A DNA stretch of 43,783 nucleotides from Deltaproteobacteria bacterium (lineage in GTDB: Bacteria > Myxococcota_A > Polyangia > HGW-17 > JAJRWW01). The stretch's first letter is position 1. Each line of letters starts with the position of its first letter. The DNA is taken from contig JAOZUO010000047.1 of the NCBI GenBank assembly GCA_029938605.1, forward strand, positions 1 through 43,783, in the 5' to 3' direction. The notes beneath the pieces were generated by a model. That model was not told the DNA's origin. It searched no databases and worked only from the letters and a program-made list of their open reading frames with translations. The translations under genes and the position numbers were made by a program. Shown piece after piece: positions 24,537-32,997 of the stretch.

Positions 24537-26936
24537 CTACTGGCAGAGTCTCTGGCAGAGGTTCTGGGATTCGCAGGGCAGGGTCGCCGGGAGGAAGTAG
24601 GTATAGATCTGACCCGCGTAGTGGCTGGTGACGTTGTAGGTCCAGCCGGGTTGCATTACGTAGGTGTAGGCGTTGCGGCATTCCCGCGTGGCGTTGAGCT
24701 GGGCCAGGTGGGTGCTGCCGCCGGCGGCCGCGCCGAGTTGGCCATCGGATGCGACGCCCTGCAGCAGGATCAGCCCCACCGGAATGTTGCCGTCGGAGAC
24801 CGAATCCCACGTCAGTAGGTCGTCCGTGGAGAGGTTGTCCTGGCTCCACAGGTTGTTCCGGGGCGATGCCAGAAACGCGTAGACCGCGCCGGCGCGGTCG
24901 TCGGCGATGGCGTTGTCGATGTCGTCGGCCCAGGGGGCACTTACGAGCAGGTCGGGCCGACGATCGCCACTGACGTCGGTGACAGTGAGCACGAGGCCGA
25001 ACCGGGAGTTGTCTGGCGTGTCGGGCCCGCCTGGACCATGGATCACGGTGAAGTCCCCCGCGCCTGGTAGCGCCGTAGAGGAGTTCCGCTCGCGATCGAA
25101 AAAGTTCCCGTTGATGATGACGACCGAATCCGGGTCGCCGGCGCGGGTGCCGGGTCGACCCAGGGCGGCCACCAGCTCGGCGCGGCCGTCCCCGTCGAGG
25201 TCCACGGCGGTTACCGTGCCGCCCATGCCGGCCAGCGCGTGGCTTGCGTCAGGTGCCAGGGTGAGCAGTCCGTCACCCGGATTGGGGTGGGCTTCCCGGG
25301 CACCACGCCCACCGGGGGGCAACACGTCCTCGCCGCCGAAGAGCACCGTAACGCCTCCTTCGAATTTGGGATCGGCGGTCACGGGACCGGCGGTCATGCC
25401 CATGATCAGATCCGGGTATCCGTCGCCGTTGAGGTCACCGGTAGCCAGCGAGACCCCCAGACGGCTATATTCCGTCATGGTGAAGATCTCCGTGTTTGCT
25501 ACATCGTTGATGCCGTATTGGTCGGGTTTTCCCTCGCCAAAGCCCCAGAAATCATCCCCTCCCCGAACCACGTACACCGAGCCGTGGCTGTTGATGGACG
25601 GAAGCTTGCGATGGGGGGCCGACACCATGAGATCCGAGTATCCGTCCAGGTTGAGGTCGGCCATGACCACGGCGAAGCCAAGGTGGTCACCCACCTGTCC
25701 ACTGGCGTTACCCTCGAACCCGAAAAAGGACTGGAAGACGTTTGAGGCGTCCTCGGTCACGACGAGGCTCTGCGTATCCTTTCCGGCGGTGATGTATCCC
25801 ACGTCATCGCCGCTGAATACAACGTAGACACCGCCGGCTTGAGCGCCCTCGGAGCCCGTCACGGTCAGTCGGGGCGCGCCGATGGCGAGATCCAGGGTAC
25901 CGTTGCCGTCCACATCGCCCGCGGCGAGGGCGGCACCAAACCAGGAGCCCTGGGCCTCCTGGTTGGTATCCGGGCCACTGAAAAGGTACATTCCCTGGTT
26001 GGGCGTGCCGATGGTTTGGCCGTCGTGGATGGACCAGTCCTCTATGTAGACTCCGCCGGTTTTGTCCCCGTCTATGCCGCTCGGATCCGGGGACCCGGGT
26101 AGCCCCAGGGTCAGCTCGTCCAGACCGTCACCGTCCAGGTCCGCGATGAGGATATTGGCGGCGAGATCAGTCGCCCCGTCGGGAGCATCCACTGCGTAGA
26201 AGCCTTCGAGAGTGGTGGCGTGGGAGATAGAGATCTGCTCACCTGAAGTCAGGCGCGCTTCGTCAGAGGTGTCAATCGGGTCCACCCGCAGGATCACCGG
26301 GAGAAAGAGGCAGTTGTCATCGCAGTCCGCCACCGGATCGTTGTGGCCATGGTCGCAGAGCTCACCGTTGCGGCGGTCGGTGAACCCGTCCCCACAGGTG
26401 GAGGGCAGGCAGTCGAGGCCGTCGGCCCCGTCAGGCTTACACACCGCGTGGGCGTGTCCAGCGGGGGCCACGCAGGGGTCCCCCTCGAACTTATCCGCGC
26501 AGGTCTCCCCGGAGGTCACCGTCATGGCGGCGTCGATGTAACAGCCGGTGGGCGAGATGGTTCGCCCCCACCGCCCCTCGGCCAGCAACGCGTCGTCCAC
26601 GCCCTCCTTCTCCCCGTAGACGCGAAGCATCACCTGGAAATAGGCCGTGACCCCTTCGGGTAGGTTGTGAACGTACTGGCCCGGGTCGAGCAAAAATGTG
26701 GCTTTGCCGTCACTCAGGCTCGGGAAGGCCATGCTGCCCACGCGTTGGGTTTGGTAGTCGGGGGCCGACACCCAGGTCTCGAATTCGAGCCGTTGGGCGC
26801 CGCCGACCCCGGAGAAGGTCACGGTCAGTTCCACCTGGGCAGACTTGATCTCGCAGCGGTCCTCCAGGCAGCCCGGCAGCAGCATCAGGGTGGTAAGGGA
26901 CAGACAAAGGGTGAGGTGTCGTAGTCGTAGTGTCAT
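24537..26936 (-). CDS. FG-GAP (integrin-alpha-like) beta-propeller lipoprotein
   Basis: The 799-residue lipoprotein has signal LTTLMLLPGC with Cys23. A beta-sandwich region (30-140) precedes a Cys-rich repeat of Myxococcus type (CGDGFTDRRNGELCD ... DCDDNC, about 180-215). From about 240 to 740 it has FG-GAP repeats with Ca-binding loops: DLDGDGLDE, DVDGNGTLD, DLNLDGYSD, DLNGDGYPD, DLDGDGRAE and DVSGDRRPD, giving at least six blades. A Cys-containing tail closes it. Such propellers act in surface binding. The ribosome-binding site overlaps the stop of the TPR-PEGA gene, three bases upstream, so the two form an operon. Confidence 0.88.
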   Translation of the reverse strand: MTLRLRHLTLCLSLTTLMLLPGCLEDRCEIKSAQVELTVTFSGVGGAQRLEFETWVSAPDYQTQRVGSMAFPSLSDGKATFLLDPGQYVHNLPEGVTAYFQVMLRVYGEKEGVDDALLAEGRWGRTISPTGCYIDAAMTVTSGETCADKFEGDPCVAPAGHAHAVCKPDGADGLDCLPSTCGDGFTDRRNGELCDHGHNDPVADCDDNCLFLPVILRVDPIDTSDEARLTSGEQISISHATTLEGFYAVDAPDGATDLAANILIADLDGDGLDELTLGLPGSPDPSGIDGDKTGGVYIEDWSIHDGQTIGTPNQGMYLFSGPDTNQEAQGSWFGAALAAGDVDGNGTLDLAIGAPRLTVTGSEGAQAGGVYVVFSGDDVGYITAGKDTQSLVVTEDASNVFQSFFGFEGNASGQVGDHLGFAVVMADLNLDGYSDLMVSAPHRKLPSINSHGSVYVVRGGDDFWGFGEGKPDQYGINDVANTEIFTMTEYSRLGVSLATGDLNGDGYPDLIMGMTAGPVTADPKFEGGVTVLFGGEDVLPPGGRGAREAHPNPGDGLLTLAPDASHALAGMGGTVTAVDLDGDGRAELVAALGRPGTRAGDPDSVVIINGNFFDRERNSSTALPGAGDFTVIHGPGGPDTPDNSRFGLVLTVTDVSGDRRPDLLVSAPWADDIDNAIADDRAGAVYAFLASPRNNLWSQDNLSTDDLLTWDSVSDGNIPVGLILLQGVASDGQLGAAAGGSTHLAQLNATRECRNAYTYVMQPGWTYNVTSHYAGQIYTYFLPATLPCESQNLCQRLCQ

Positions 26937-26939
26937 GGG

Positions 26940-27779
26940 TTACCACCTCACGTTTAGCGCGTCATGCAGGACGGGGATACCGTTGAGCGGCCGCTCGGTG
27001 CTCGTGACGGTCAAGCCCACCGCCAACCCGGTGGTGCCGGCCACCACCACTCCAATGGCCGTCCAGAACCACCACCGCTTCCATACGGGCGTGGCGGGTT
27101 GGATGATGATCTTGGTTTTGGTCTTGATCTTGATCATCTTGATCTTCACCGTTTGCGTCTGGGACGGAAACAGCTTGAGATCGCGCTTGAAGGTGTAAAA
27201 GCCCTTGGCGATGGTCGTAATGTTTACGGCTCCGGGTTTGAGCCGGATGAGGCGGGACAGCGGCGCGGTGCCCACCAGCTTGCCGTTGATCCGCACCTCG
27301 GCGCCCGCGGGCCCCCGGATGTCGATCTGGAGCTGTGAGATCAGGCTCCTCAAGTTCTTAACCTCGGTCTTCACCTTGATGTAGAGCACCCGATCCCTGG
27401 GTTTGTCCGGCATCTTGGGCACCGCCTTCAAGAACTTCTCATAGTGCTCGAGGGCTTTGAGGTTGTTGCCAAGCCACTTGTGGCACAGCGCGATCCGCGT
27501 GTGGATCTTCGGGTTCGGATACAGCGCCAGCGCCTTGGAAAACAGCGAGAGGGCCGCCTGGTAGTACCCCTCATCGAACTTGCCGATGCCCTGTTTGAAC
27601 AAGACGCGCGCCTTGGCCTTGTCCTCGTCGCTGACCCCCCCCGCCCCTGGCGCAGCTGCGGGCGCGTCCGCGGGCCCCGGCGCCGCCAGGGCCCGCGTGC
27701 CGAAGCCGAGCACAAAGGTGATGAGTACGAGTGTCGGCCAACGTAATGCTGACCAGGTCCGCGAATAGCGAGGTTTCAT
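26940..27779 (-). CDS. Exported TPR-PEGA protein
   Basis: The 279-residue protein has a signal peptide (1-26, ALA-AP), an Ala/Pro linker, TPR helices (LFKQGIGKFDEGYYQAALSL, HTRIALCHKWLGNNLKALEH), a PEGA-like domain (AEVRINGKLVGTAPL ... LKPGAVNITT) and a C-terminal membrane helix (WFWTAIGVVVAGTTGLAVGL). The ATG at 27779 is chosen over a TTG at 27800 because GGGAG lies eight bases upstream. It leads a two-gene operon with the FG-GAP lipoprotein. It is the third TPR-PEGA protein of the window. Confidence 0.8.
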   Translation of the reverse strand: MKPRYSRTWSALRWPTLVLITFVLGFGTRALAAPGPADAPAAAPGAGGVSDEDKAKARVLFKQGIGKFDEGYYQAALSLFSKALALYPNPKIHTRIALCHKWLGNNLKALEHYEKFLKAVPKMPDKPRDRVLYIKVKTEVKNLRSLISQLQIDIRGPAGAEVRINGKLVGTAPLSRLIRLKPGAVNITTIAKGFYTFKRDLKLFPSQTQTVKIKMIKIKTKTKIIIQPATPVWKRWWFWTAIGVVVAGTTGLAVGLTVTSTERPLNGIPVLHDALNVRW

Positions 27780-27811
27780 GAATGGGCTCCCAGGAAACAA
27801 TTCAGATTGTG

Positions 27812-27845
27812 AGTATCTGTCATTTTAGCGTCTTCGACAAGACGC
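27812..27845 (-). promoter_or_regulatory. Promoter overlapping a hairpin upstream of TPR-PEGA/FG-GAP operon
   Basis: TTGTCG (27840-27835) and GATACT (27817-27812) are 17 bases apart on the minus strand. The -35 lies in the loop and one arm of a perfect seven-base-pair hairpin, GCGTCTT-CGAC-AAGACGC (27828-27845). The hairpin also stands at the end of the ABC operon and could help end its transcript, though no T-run follows. Confidence 0.45.
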
Positions 27846-27873
27846 CTGGATGGGCCGAGGGATTGGAGTCTGA

Positions 27874-28548
27874 TCAGGCCTGGGACAGACCCGTGAGCCA
27901 GAGGAGTAGGCCGGCGAGGATCATGCCGCCCCAGAGGAGGGCCTGGCGGTTGATGAGCTTGTCTGAGGGAGTGATGGCGCGGTAGATGAAGAGGAAGGCG
28001 CTGGAGACCCAGGTGAAGAAGCCCAGGACCGCGAGGATGGACCAGCCTACGGAGGGGGCGGTGGAGCGGCGGAGCTGGGCCAGGTGCCAGGTCTGGTAGC
28101 GGGCGAGCTCATCGGCGCCGGCGGTCTTGCCGCCCTGCTCGAGGGCCGACAGGCGGGCGATGTGACCGTTGGCCGGGCCCAGATGGTCGGTGTGGGGCGT
28201 GTAGAAGCTGCGGGAGCCCAGGATGGCTCGCCGGATGGAGCGGTAGGCCATGAGGGCCATTTTGCGGTCTGAGTGCTTCTCGGCCAGGCGGGCAATGCGG
28301 CGCAGGGCTTCGAGGGAGCGGCTCACGTAGCCGTTGCCCGGGGCGTACCACCGGGCGGCCCGGCGATAGCCTACGATGGCCGCCTCCAACGAGAGGTTGC
28401 GCTGGGCCGGGTCCGTGGCCGATAGGGCGCGCTTCTCGGCGGCGTGGCCCTGCTGGTAGGCCGCGCGGGAGGAGAGGACCACCCGCCCCAGCACCACCGA
28501 CAGGAGGCCCAGGACCACCAGGCCTCCGATGATAAGCCGTCGCTTCAC
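27874..28548 (-). CDS. Membrane protein of unknown function in ABC operon
   Basis: The 224-residue protein has an N-terminal membrane helix (LIIGGLVVLGLLSVVLGRVV), a soluble helical part with TPR-like spacing (LEAAIVGYRRAARWYAPGNG, HSDRKMALMAYRSIRRAILG), and two C-terminal helices (WSILAVLGFFTWVSSAFLFI, LLWGGMILAGLLLWLTGL). The GTG at 28548 overlaps the permease stop (GTGA), so it is translationally coupled. It is likely an accessory subunit of the exporter. No family is recognised. Confidence 0.75.
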   Translation of the reverse strand: MKRRLIIGGLVVLGLLSVVLGRVVLSSRAAYQQGHAAEKRALSATDPAQRNLSLEAAIVGYRRAARWYAPGNGYVSRSLEALRRIARLAEKHSDRKMALMAYRSIRRAILGSRSFYTPHTDHLGPANGHIARLSALEQGGKTAGADELARYQTWHLAQLRRSTAPSVGWSILAVLGFFTWVSSAFLFIYRAITPSDKLINRQALLWGGMILAGLLLWLTGLSQA

Positions 28549-29333
28549 ACCAGATCCTTGCGCCTTAGACGGAGCATGGTGAGCCCGAGCATGATGGTGA
28601 TGTACAGCGCCCCGTAGCCGCAGGCGTACCCCACGTAGCCCCAGGTGAAGAAATTGCCGTGGATGGAGACGCGTTGGGTTATCGCGCCGCTCACGGCGAA
28701 CAGATGGAAGTCCGGGAGCACATAGTAGGCGCCGTTGAGCAGCGAGTCCATGGCCGACCAGCCCGTCTTGCCGCTCGTGGCGAGCTGCCGCATGAACTCG
28801 CTGGACCTCCCCAGCACGAAGAGCGCCAGGGAGAGGAACCCCGCGAGAATGGGCCCGGTGAGCGAGGACAGAAACAGCGCCACCGACAGGATCACCAGCA
28901 TCTCGGCCAGGGTGAGCACCAGCGCCTTGAGCAGAACCACCGAAGCGCCCGCGCCATAGGCCATAAGGACCATGAAGAAGACACTGGACATGACGGTGAT
29001 CTGAATGACCAGGGTTGCGCACATCCCCAGAAACTTGCCCAGCAGAAACTCCGTGCGATGCAGGGGCTTGGGGATGATGAAGTAGACGGTCTTTTGCTCC
29101 AGCTCCCGATGCACCACCGTGACACCGAGGTACACGGCGATGATCATGCCGAAGAGGCTGATTGCGGCCAAGCCCAGGTCCTTGATGAGGATCACCGGGT
29201 CCCGCAGGGCGAGCTTGCCCATGGTCACCGAGCCCAGGATCATCAGGACCGCGAAGAGCAGCAGCACGTACATCACCCGGTTGCGGTTGGTCTCCCGTAG
29301 GGTGTTGCCGGCGATGGCGAGGATTCGGTCCAT
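28545..29333 (-). CDS. ABC-2 type transporter permease
   Basis: The 262-residue protein has about six membrane segments (VMYVLLLFAVLMILGSV, AAISLFGMIIAVYLGVTVV, MCATLVIQITVMSSVFFMVL, and later ones). The cytoplasmic motif HRELEQKTVYFIIPKPLHRT is typical of NosY-like ABC-2 permeases. It pairs with the ATPase 12 bases upstream. Substrate cannot be read from sequence. Confidence 0.87.
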   Translation of the reverse strand: MDRILAIAGNTLRETNRNRVMYVLLLFAVLMILGSVTMGKLALRDPVILIKDLGLAAISLFGMIIAVYLGVTVVHRELEQKTVYFIIPKPLHRTEFLLGKFLGMCATLVIQITVMSSVFFMVLMAYGAGASVVLLKALVLTLAEMLVILSVALFLSSLTGPILAGFLSLALFVLGRSSEFMRQLATSGKTGWSAMDSLLNGAYYVLPDFHLFAVSGAITQRVSIHGNFFTWGYVGYACGYGALYITIMLGLTMLRLRRKDLV

Positions 29334-29345
29334 GGGTAGTGCTCT

Positions 29346-30383
29346 CTACGCTTTCCGGGCTTCCCGAACGAACAGATCTTCCAGGGATTCGGTCAGCGGC
29401 ACCACGGAGACAACCCGGGCGCCGTCGTCCAGGGCCTTGCGCAGGATCTCGCCCGGGTCCGTCTCTCCAGGTAGGCGGATACGCAGGCGGTCGCCCTTTT
29501 GTAGGGCCGACCAGCCCTTCTCCCGGGCCATGTCCATCACCGAGGCGGGCGTCTCTTCGAGCACCACCTCGGTCTCGGTGACCCGGGCCGATAGGAGCTC
29601 GTCCAGCTTGCCAATGTCCCGAAGCTCTCCCCGCACCACGATGCCCACCCGGTCGCAGATCATCTCCACGTCCGAAAGGATGTGCGACGAGAAGATCACG
29701 GTCTTGCCTTGGCTCCGCAGCTCACTGATGAGGTCCCGCACATCCTTTCGACCCAGGGGATCCAAGCCCGAGAGGGGCTCGTCGAGCACCACCAGGTCCG
29801 GGTCGTGGATCAGCGCCTGGGCCAAACCGATGCGTTGAAGCATACCCTTGGAGAACTTGCGGAGGGGGCGGTTCAGGGCCTCGGTCAGTCCCACCCGCTC
29901 GAGCAGTCTGGGGATGCGGGCTCGGCGGATCTTCTTGTCCACGCCGCAGAGCCTGGCGGAGAGCTCCAGGAACTCGTCGGCCCGTAGGTAGTCGTAGAAG
30001 GTTGGGTTCTCCGGCAGATAGCCCACGCGTCGCTTCACCGCCACGTTGGGCACGGTCTCGCCGAAGAGCTCGATTTTGCCCGCTGTGGGGAAGATCAGCC
30101 CCATCATCATCTTGATGGTGGTGGTCTTCCCCGAGCCGTTGGGGCCCAGCAGGCCGAAGATCTCTCCGGCCCGCACCTCGAAGCTGAGCTGTCGCACCGC
30201 CTCCACCTGACGGGGCAGCACCTTCTGGTCCAGCTCCGGGCGTACCTCCCGGGCATCACGCCTGGCCAGCTTTGCCACGGGGATGAATCCCACCACGAAG
30301 GTCTTGCACAGGCCCGTGGCCCGGATCACCGCCTCGGGTTTGGCTTCCGGTTTGGCTTCCGGTTTGGATTTCTTGTCAGCCAT
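29346..30383 (-). CDS. ABC transporter ATP-binding protein (ABC-2 exporter)
   Basis: The 345-residue ATPase has Walker A GPNGSGKTT, Q-loop region YLPENPTFYDYL, signature FSKGMLQR in place of LSGGQ, Walker B DLVVLDEP and switch His in SSHI. After the ATPase core, a C-terminal region (about 245-345) resembles the extra domain of NosF/CcmA-like exporters. An N-terminal KPEA repeat and a charged insert of roughly 40 residues before the Walker A region are unusual. It starts a three-gene operon with the permease and the membrane protein. Confidence 0.9.
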   Translation of the reverse strand: MADKKSKPEAKPEAKPEAVIRATGLCKTFVVGFIPVAKLARRDAREVRPELDQKVLPRQVEAVRQLSFEVRAGEIFGLLGPNGSGKTTTIKMMMGLIFPTAGKIELFGETVPNVAVKRRVGYLPENPTFYDYLRADEFLELSARLCGVDKKIRRARIPRLLERVGLTEALNRPLRKFSKGMLQRIGLAQALIHDPDLVVLDEPLSGLDPLGRKDVRDLISELRSQGKTVIFSSHILSDVEMICDRVGIVVRGELRDIGKLDELLSARVTETEVVLEETPASVMDMAREKGWSALQKGDRLRIRLPGETDPGEILRKALDDGARVVSVVPLTESLEDLFVREARKA

Positions 30384-30393
30384 GGGTTTGATT

Positions 30394-30412
30394 GTCCGCT
30401 GCGGACATTATC
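30394..30412 (-). promoter_or_regulatory. -10 box adjoining a perfect palindrome before the ABC operon
   Basis: GTCCGC-T-GCGGAC (30394-30406) is a perfect 13-base inverted repeat. It directly follows a GATAAT -10 box (minus strand, 30412-30407), so it covers the expected transcription start. A repressor bound there would block initiation. A -35 match is unclear. Confidence 0.5.
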
Positions 30413-30483
30413 TCGCTAACAACGAGGGGAAAAGCAACGGCTTTCGGTGTTTAGGGCGATCTAGTTTATTTGCGCCAGCCGCC

Positions 30484-31446
30484 TTATCCTCGAAGACCTT
30501 TGCGGTACCAGGAGATAGTCCGCAGCAGCCCCTCTTCCAGGTCGACCTTGGGCTCGAAGCCCAGCATGTTTCGGGCCTTGTCCACGTTGGGGATGCGCAG
30601 CTCCACGTCCGGGTGGTTCCACTGTACGTGCTCAAGGGCCGAGCCGGAGGAGGAGAGGCGGACGATCTCCCGGGCCAGGTTGTAGATAGTCACCGTGGAC
30701 CGTGGGTTGCCGATGTTGAAGGTGTTGCCCGGGGCATCGTCTTTGGACAGGACCAGCTCAATGCCGTCCACGATGTCGTCCACATAACACCAGGCGCGGA
30801 TCTGGCTGCCGTCGTTGTGGATGGTGAGGGGCTTGCCCTCGAGGGCCCGCAGGATGAAGTGGTGTACGGCACCCTCGCCCACCTGTCGGGGGCCGTAGAT
30901 ATTGAAGGGGCGCACGGCCACGGCGGGCAGGCCGTACTCCCGGTGGTAGCACATGCACAGATGCTCGGTGGCGAGCTTGGCCACCGAGTAGGTCCACCGG
31001 GCCTCTCCCACGGCGCCCAGGCTGGTCACGTCACCCTCCGAGACGTTGTAGGCGTGGCTGCCGAAGACCTCCGAGGTGGAGAAGTCGATGAAGCGGTGCA
31101 TGTTGGGCTGGTCCGCGGCGGCCTCCAGCAGGTTGGCCGTGCCCAGCATGGACACGCGCATGGTCTGCACGGGGATGCGCATCACCGTATCCACTCCGGC
31201 GATGGAGGCCAGGTGGATGACCACATTACAACCGTCGATGGCCCGGTCCACACTCGCCCTGTCCAGCACGTCCCCCTGGATCAGCTCCACCGAGGGGAGC
31301 GCTTCCAGGCCTGTGCCCGTAAGGGCGTTTCTGTGCAGGGAGTCAAACAGCCGCAGCTCGTTCTTTTCCGCCAACCGCTCCACCAGGTGGCTCCCGATGA
31401 ACCCGGCGCCTCCGGTGATCAGAATCCGCATCCCCTCGATTGCCAT
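30484..31446 (-). CDS. NAD-dependent sugar epimerase/dehydratase (extended SDR)
   Basis: The 320-residue enzyme has the NAD-binding TGGAGFIGSH (residues 11-20), a Ser/Thr active residue in DFSTSEVFG, the catalytic pair in YSVAK, and RPFNIYGPRQ typical of UDP-sugar epimerases and decarboxylases. Family enzymes act on nucleotide-sugars in the cytoplasm, for surface polysaccharides. AGGAG lies nine bases before the start; an alternative Met at residue 6 would also keep the fold. It follows the Ig-like lipoprotein by 12 bases, so they may share a transcript. Confidence 0.9.
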   Translation of the reverse strand: MAIEGMRILITGGAGFIGSHLVERLAEKNELRLFDSLHRNALTGTGLEALPSVELIQGDVLDRASVDRAIDGCNVVIHLASIAGVDTVMRIPVQTMRVSMLGTANLLEAAADQPNMHRFIDFSTSEVFGSHAYNVSEGDVTSLGAVGEARWTYSVAKLATEHLCMCYHREYGLPAVAVRPFNIYGPRQVGEGAVHHFILRALEGKPLTIHNDGSQIRAWCYVDDIVDGIELVLSKDDAPGNTFNIGNPRSTVTIYNLAREIVRLSSSGSALEHVQWNHPDVELRIPNVDKARNMLGFEPKVDLEEGLLRTISWYRKGLRG

Positions 31447-31458
31447 GGAGAAAAGCTC

Positions 31459-32913
31459 CTATTCCGTGGTCCCGGTGATGTTCTGGACGAAGCTGGTGGT
31501 GCGCTGGTTCACCCAGTCGTCGACGTTCGGACCAGGCGTGGCCCAGATGTTGACGCTGATGATGAACGGGATCACCGGGTCTTCCAGGTAGCCCGGGGAC
31601 CCGTCGTAGACGGTGATTTGGTAGCACCCCGCTGAGGGACTGCAGGGGTCGTTGTAGTAAAACTCCATGATGCCGCCGGTCTCGTTGTCAAAGCGCATGC
31701 CCAGCCGCTCCTCGAGGGAGACGGTGTAGTCGGGGTTGAATTCGAGGTTCCCCGTGTTGTCCGACAGCTCGAGGTAGTCAGACGGGTCGCTGTAGGCGGC
31801 GATGGGGTTCATGTGCTTATCGATCAGCCACACCTTCAGGGTGATCTGGCCCCCGTCCGCGATGACTGTGGAAGTGGGCTCGGTCTCGAGGCGGGCCGCG
31901 TCGACGGCCTCCCGCAGCTCGCCGGTCCAGATGATTTTGGTCTGGGCAAAGATCATGGTCTCGCCGTCGAACTGGCCGTTGGCGCCGGTCCATTCGCCGT
32001 CTCCATTCGTGTCGAAGTACTCCTCGCCCACGTCGAAGGTGCCGTTGTCGTCCACGTCCAGGTAGGGCTCGCCGATGTCTTCGAAAGGCTCGTTGGAGTC
32101 CCGTTCGCCATTGGAGTTGACGTCGGTCCAGGCTTCGGTGCCCGAGGTGATGGCCAACAGCGTCACCACGCCGTCCCGGGGATTGTACTCTTCGCCCAGG
32201 GAGCCTACGCGGCTGGGCTCGCCGGTGACCGGCTCCACGTCCATGGGGGCGGAATGGCCGCCCTGAACGGAGTAGATCACGTTGTAGTCGGTTTCGTCAT
32301 AGACCGTGGAGAGGGTGCCCGCCTCGGACAGGTAGAACACGTTCAGGCTCTCCACCGACAGCACGTCACCGCCCACGGTCTGGGCCGAGAGGTTGCAGGT
32401 TACATTGATGTCGGGTTTGGGGTCCCGCAGGGCGCCCACGTTGAGGTGACTACACTCGAGCTGGAACCGCCCATGTACCGGCAGGTTGCCGGCCTGGGGG
32501 GGCCCGAAGATGATGGTGACGCGATCGATGGCCTCGAGGCCGGACTCTTCGTCATCATAGGTGGCGGTGATCTGTGTCTGACCCTGCTCCACGGGCGCGT
32601 AGAGAGTCGCGACAGCCAAGCCTTCGCTGTCGGCGGTTACCAGAAGGGAGGTGAGCCCGTCATCGGTGGATGAGAAGCTGCCGGACTCGGTCTCGAACAG
32701 CACCTCCGCGCCGACGGCGGGCTTGTTCTTCACGAGCACCGTGGCGGTGATCTCGGTGGAGTCGTGTCCGCCGGCGGCGATGGTGGTCTTCTCCGCCGTC
32801 AGAGTCAGCTTGGGCGCCGCCAGCGCGTCACAGCCCGCCAGGGTCACCAGGGCGAGCGCCACAGCTGACCTTCTTATTCCTGGTTGGACCCTTAGGGCTA
32901 ATAGTCGTTTCAT
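31459..32913 (-). CDS. Lipoprotein with bacterial Ig-like domain
   Basis: The 484-residue lipoprotein has signal VALALVTLAGC with Cys28. A BIG1-like invasin domain follows (about 33-135: LTLTAEKTTIAAGGHDSTEI, VLVKNKPAVGAEVLFET, ATLYAPVEQGQTQITATYDD). A middle segment has acidic Ca-binding-like stretches (DVDDNGTFDVGEEYFDTNGD). Its role is probably surface adhesion or structure. GAGGAAG precedes the ATG. Confidence 0.82.
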   Translation of the reverse strand: MKRLLALRVQPGIRRSAVALALVTLAGCDALAAPKLTLTAEKTTIAAGGHDSTEITATVLVKNKPAVGAEVLFETESGSFSSTDDGLTSLLVTADSEGLAVATLYAPVEQGQTQITATYDDEESGLEAIDRVTIIFGPPQAGNLPVHGRFQLECSHLNVGALRDPKPDINVTCNLSAQTVGGDVLSVESLNVFYLSEAGTLSTVYDETDYNVIYSVQGGHSAPMDVEPVTGEPSRVGSLGEEYNPRDGVVTLLAITSGTEAWTDVNSNGERDSNEPFEDIGEPYLDVDDNGTFDVGEEYFDTNGDGEWTGANGQFDGETMIFAQTKIIWTGELREAVDAARLETEPTSTVIADGGQITLKVWLIDKHMNPIAAYSDPSDYLELSDNTGNLEFNPDYTVSLEERLGMRFDNETGGIMEFYYNDPCSPSAGCYQITVYDGSPGYLEDPVIPFIISVNIWATPGPNVDDWVNQRTTSFVQNITGTTE

Positions 32914-32997
32914 ATGTCTTCCTCACTCATAGGGGTAGGCGCGGCCGCGTCCGCTTTCGCAGGTGTGACCCGCACAGTCCTCTATAGTAGCAGATTT

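Noticed and set aside
28549..29022. N-terminal extension of the ABC-operon membrane protein
   Set aside because: It lies inside the permease gene in another frame; the GTG at 28548, coupled to the permease stop, is the natural start.
30283..31635. 450-codon plus-strand frame opposite the epimerase and ABC genes
   Set aside because: It crosses three recognised minus-strand coding regions and shows no family features.
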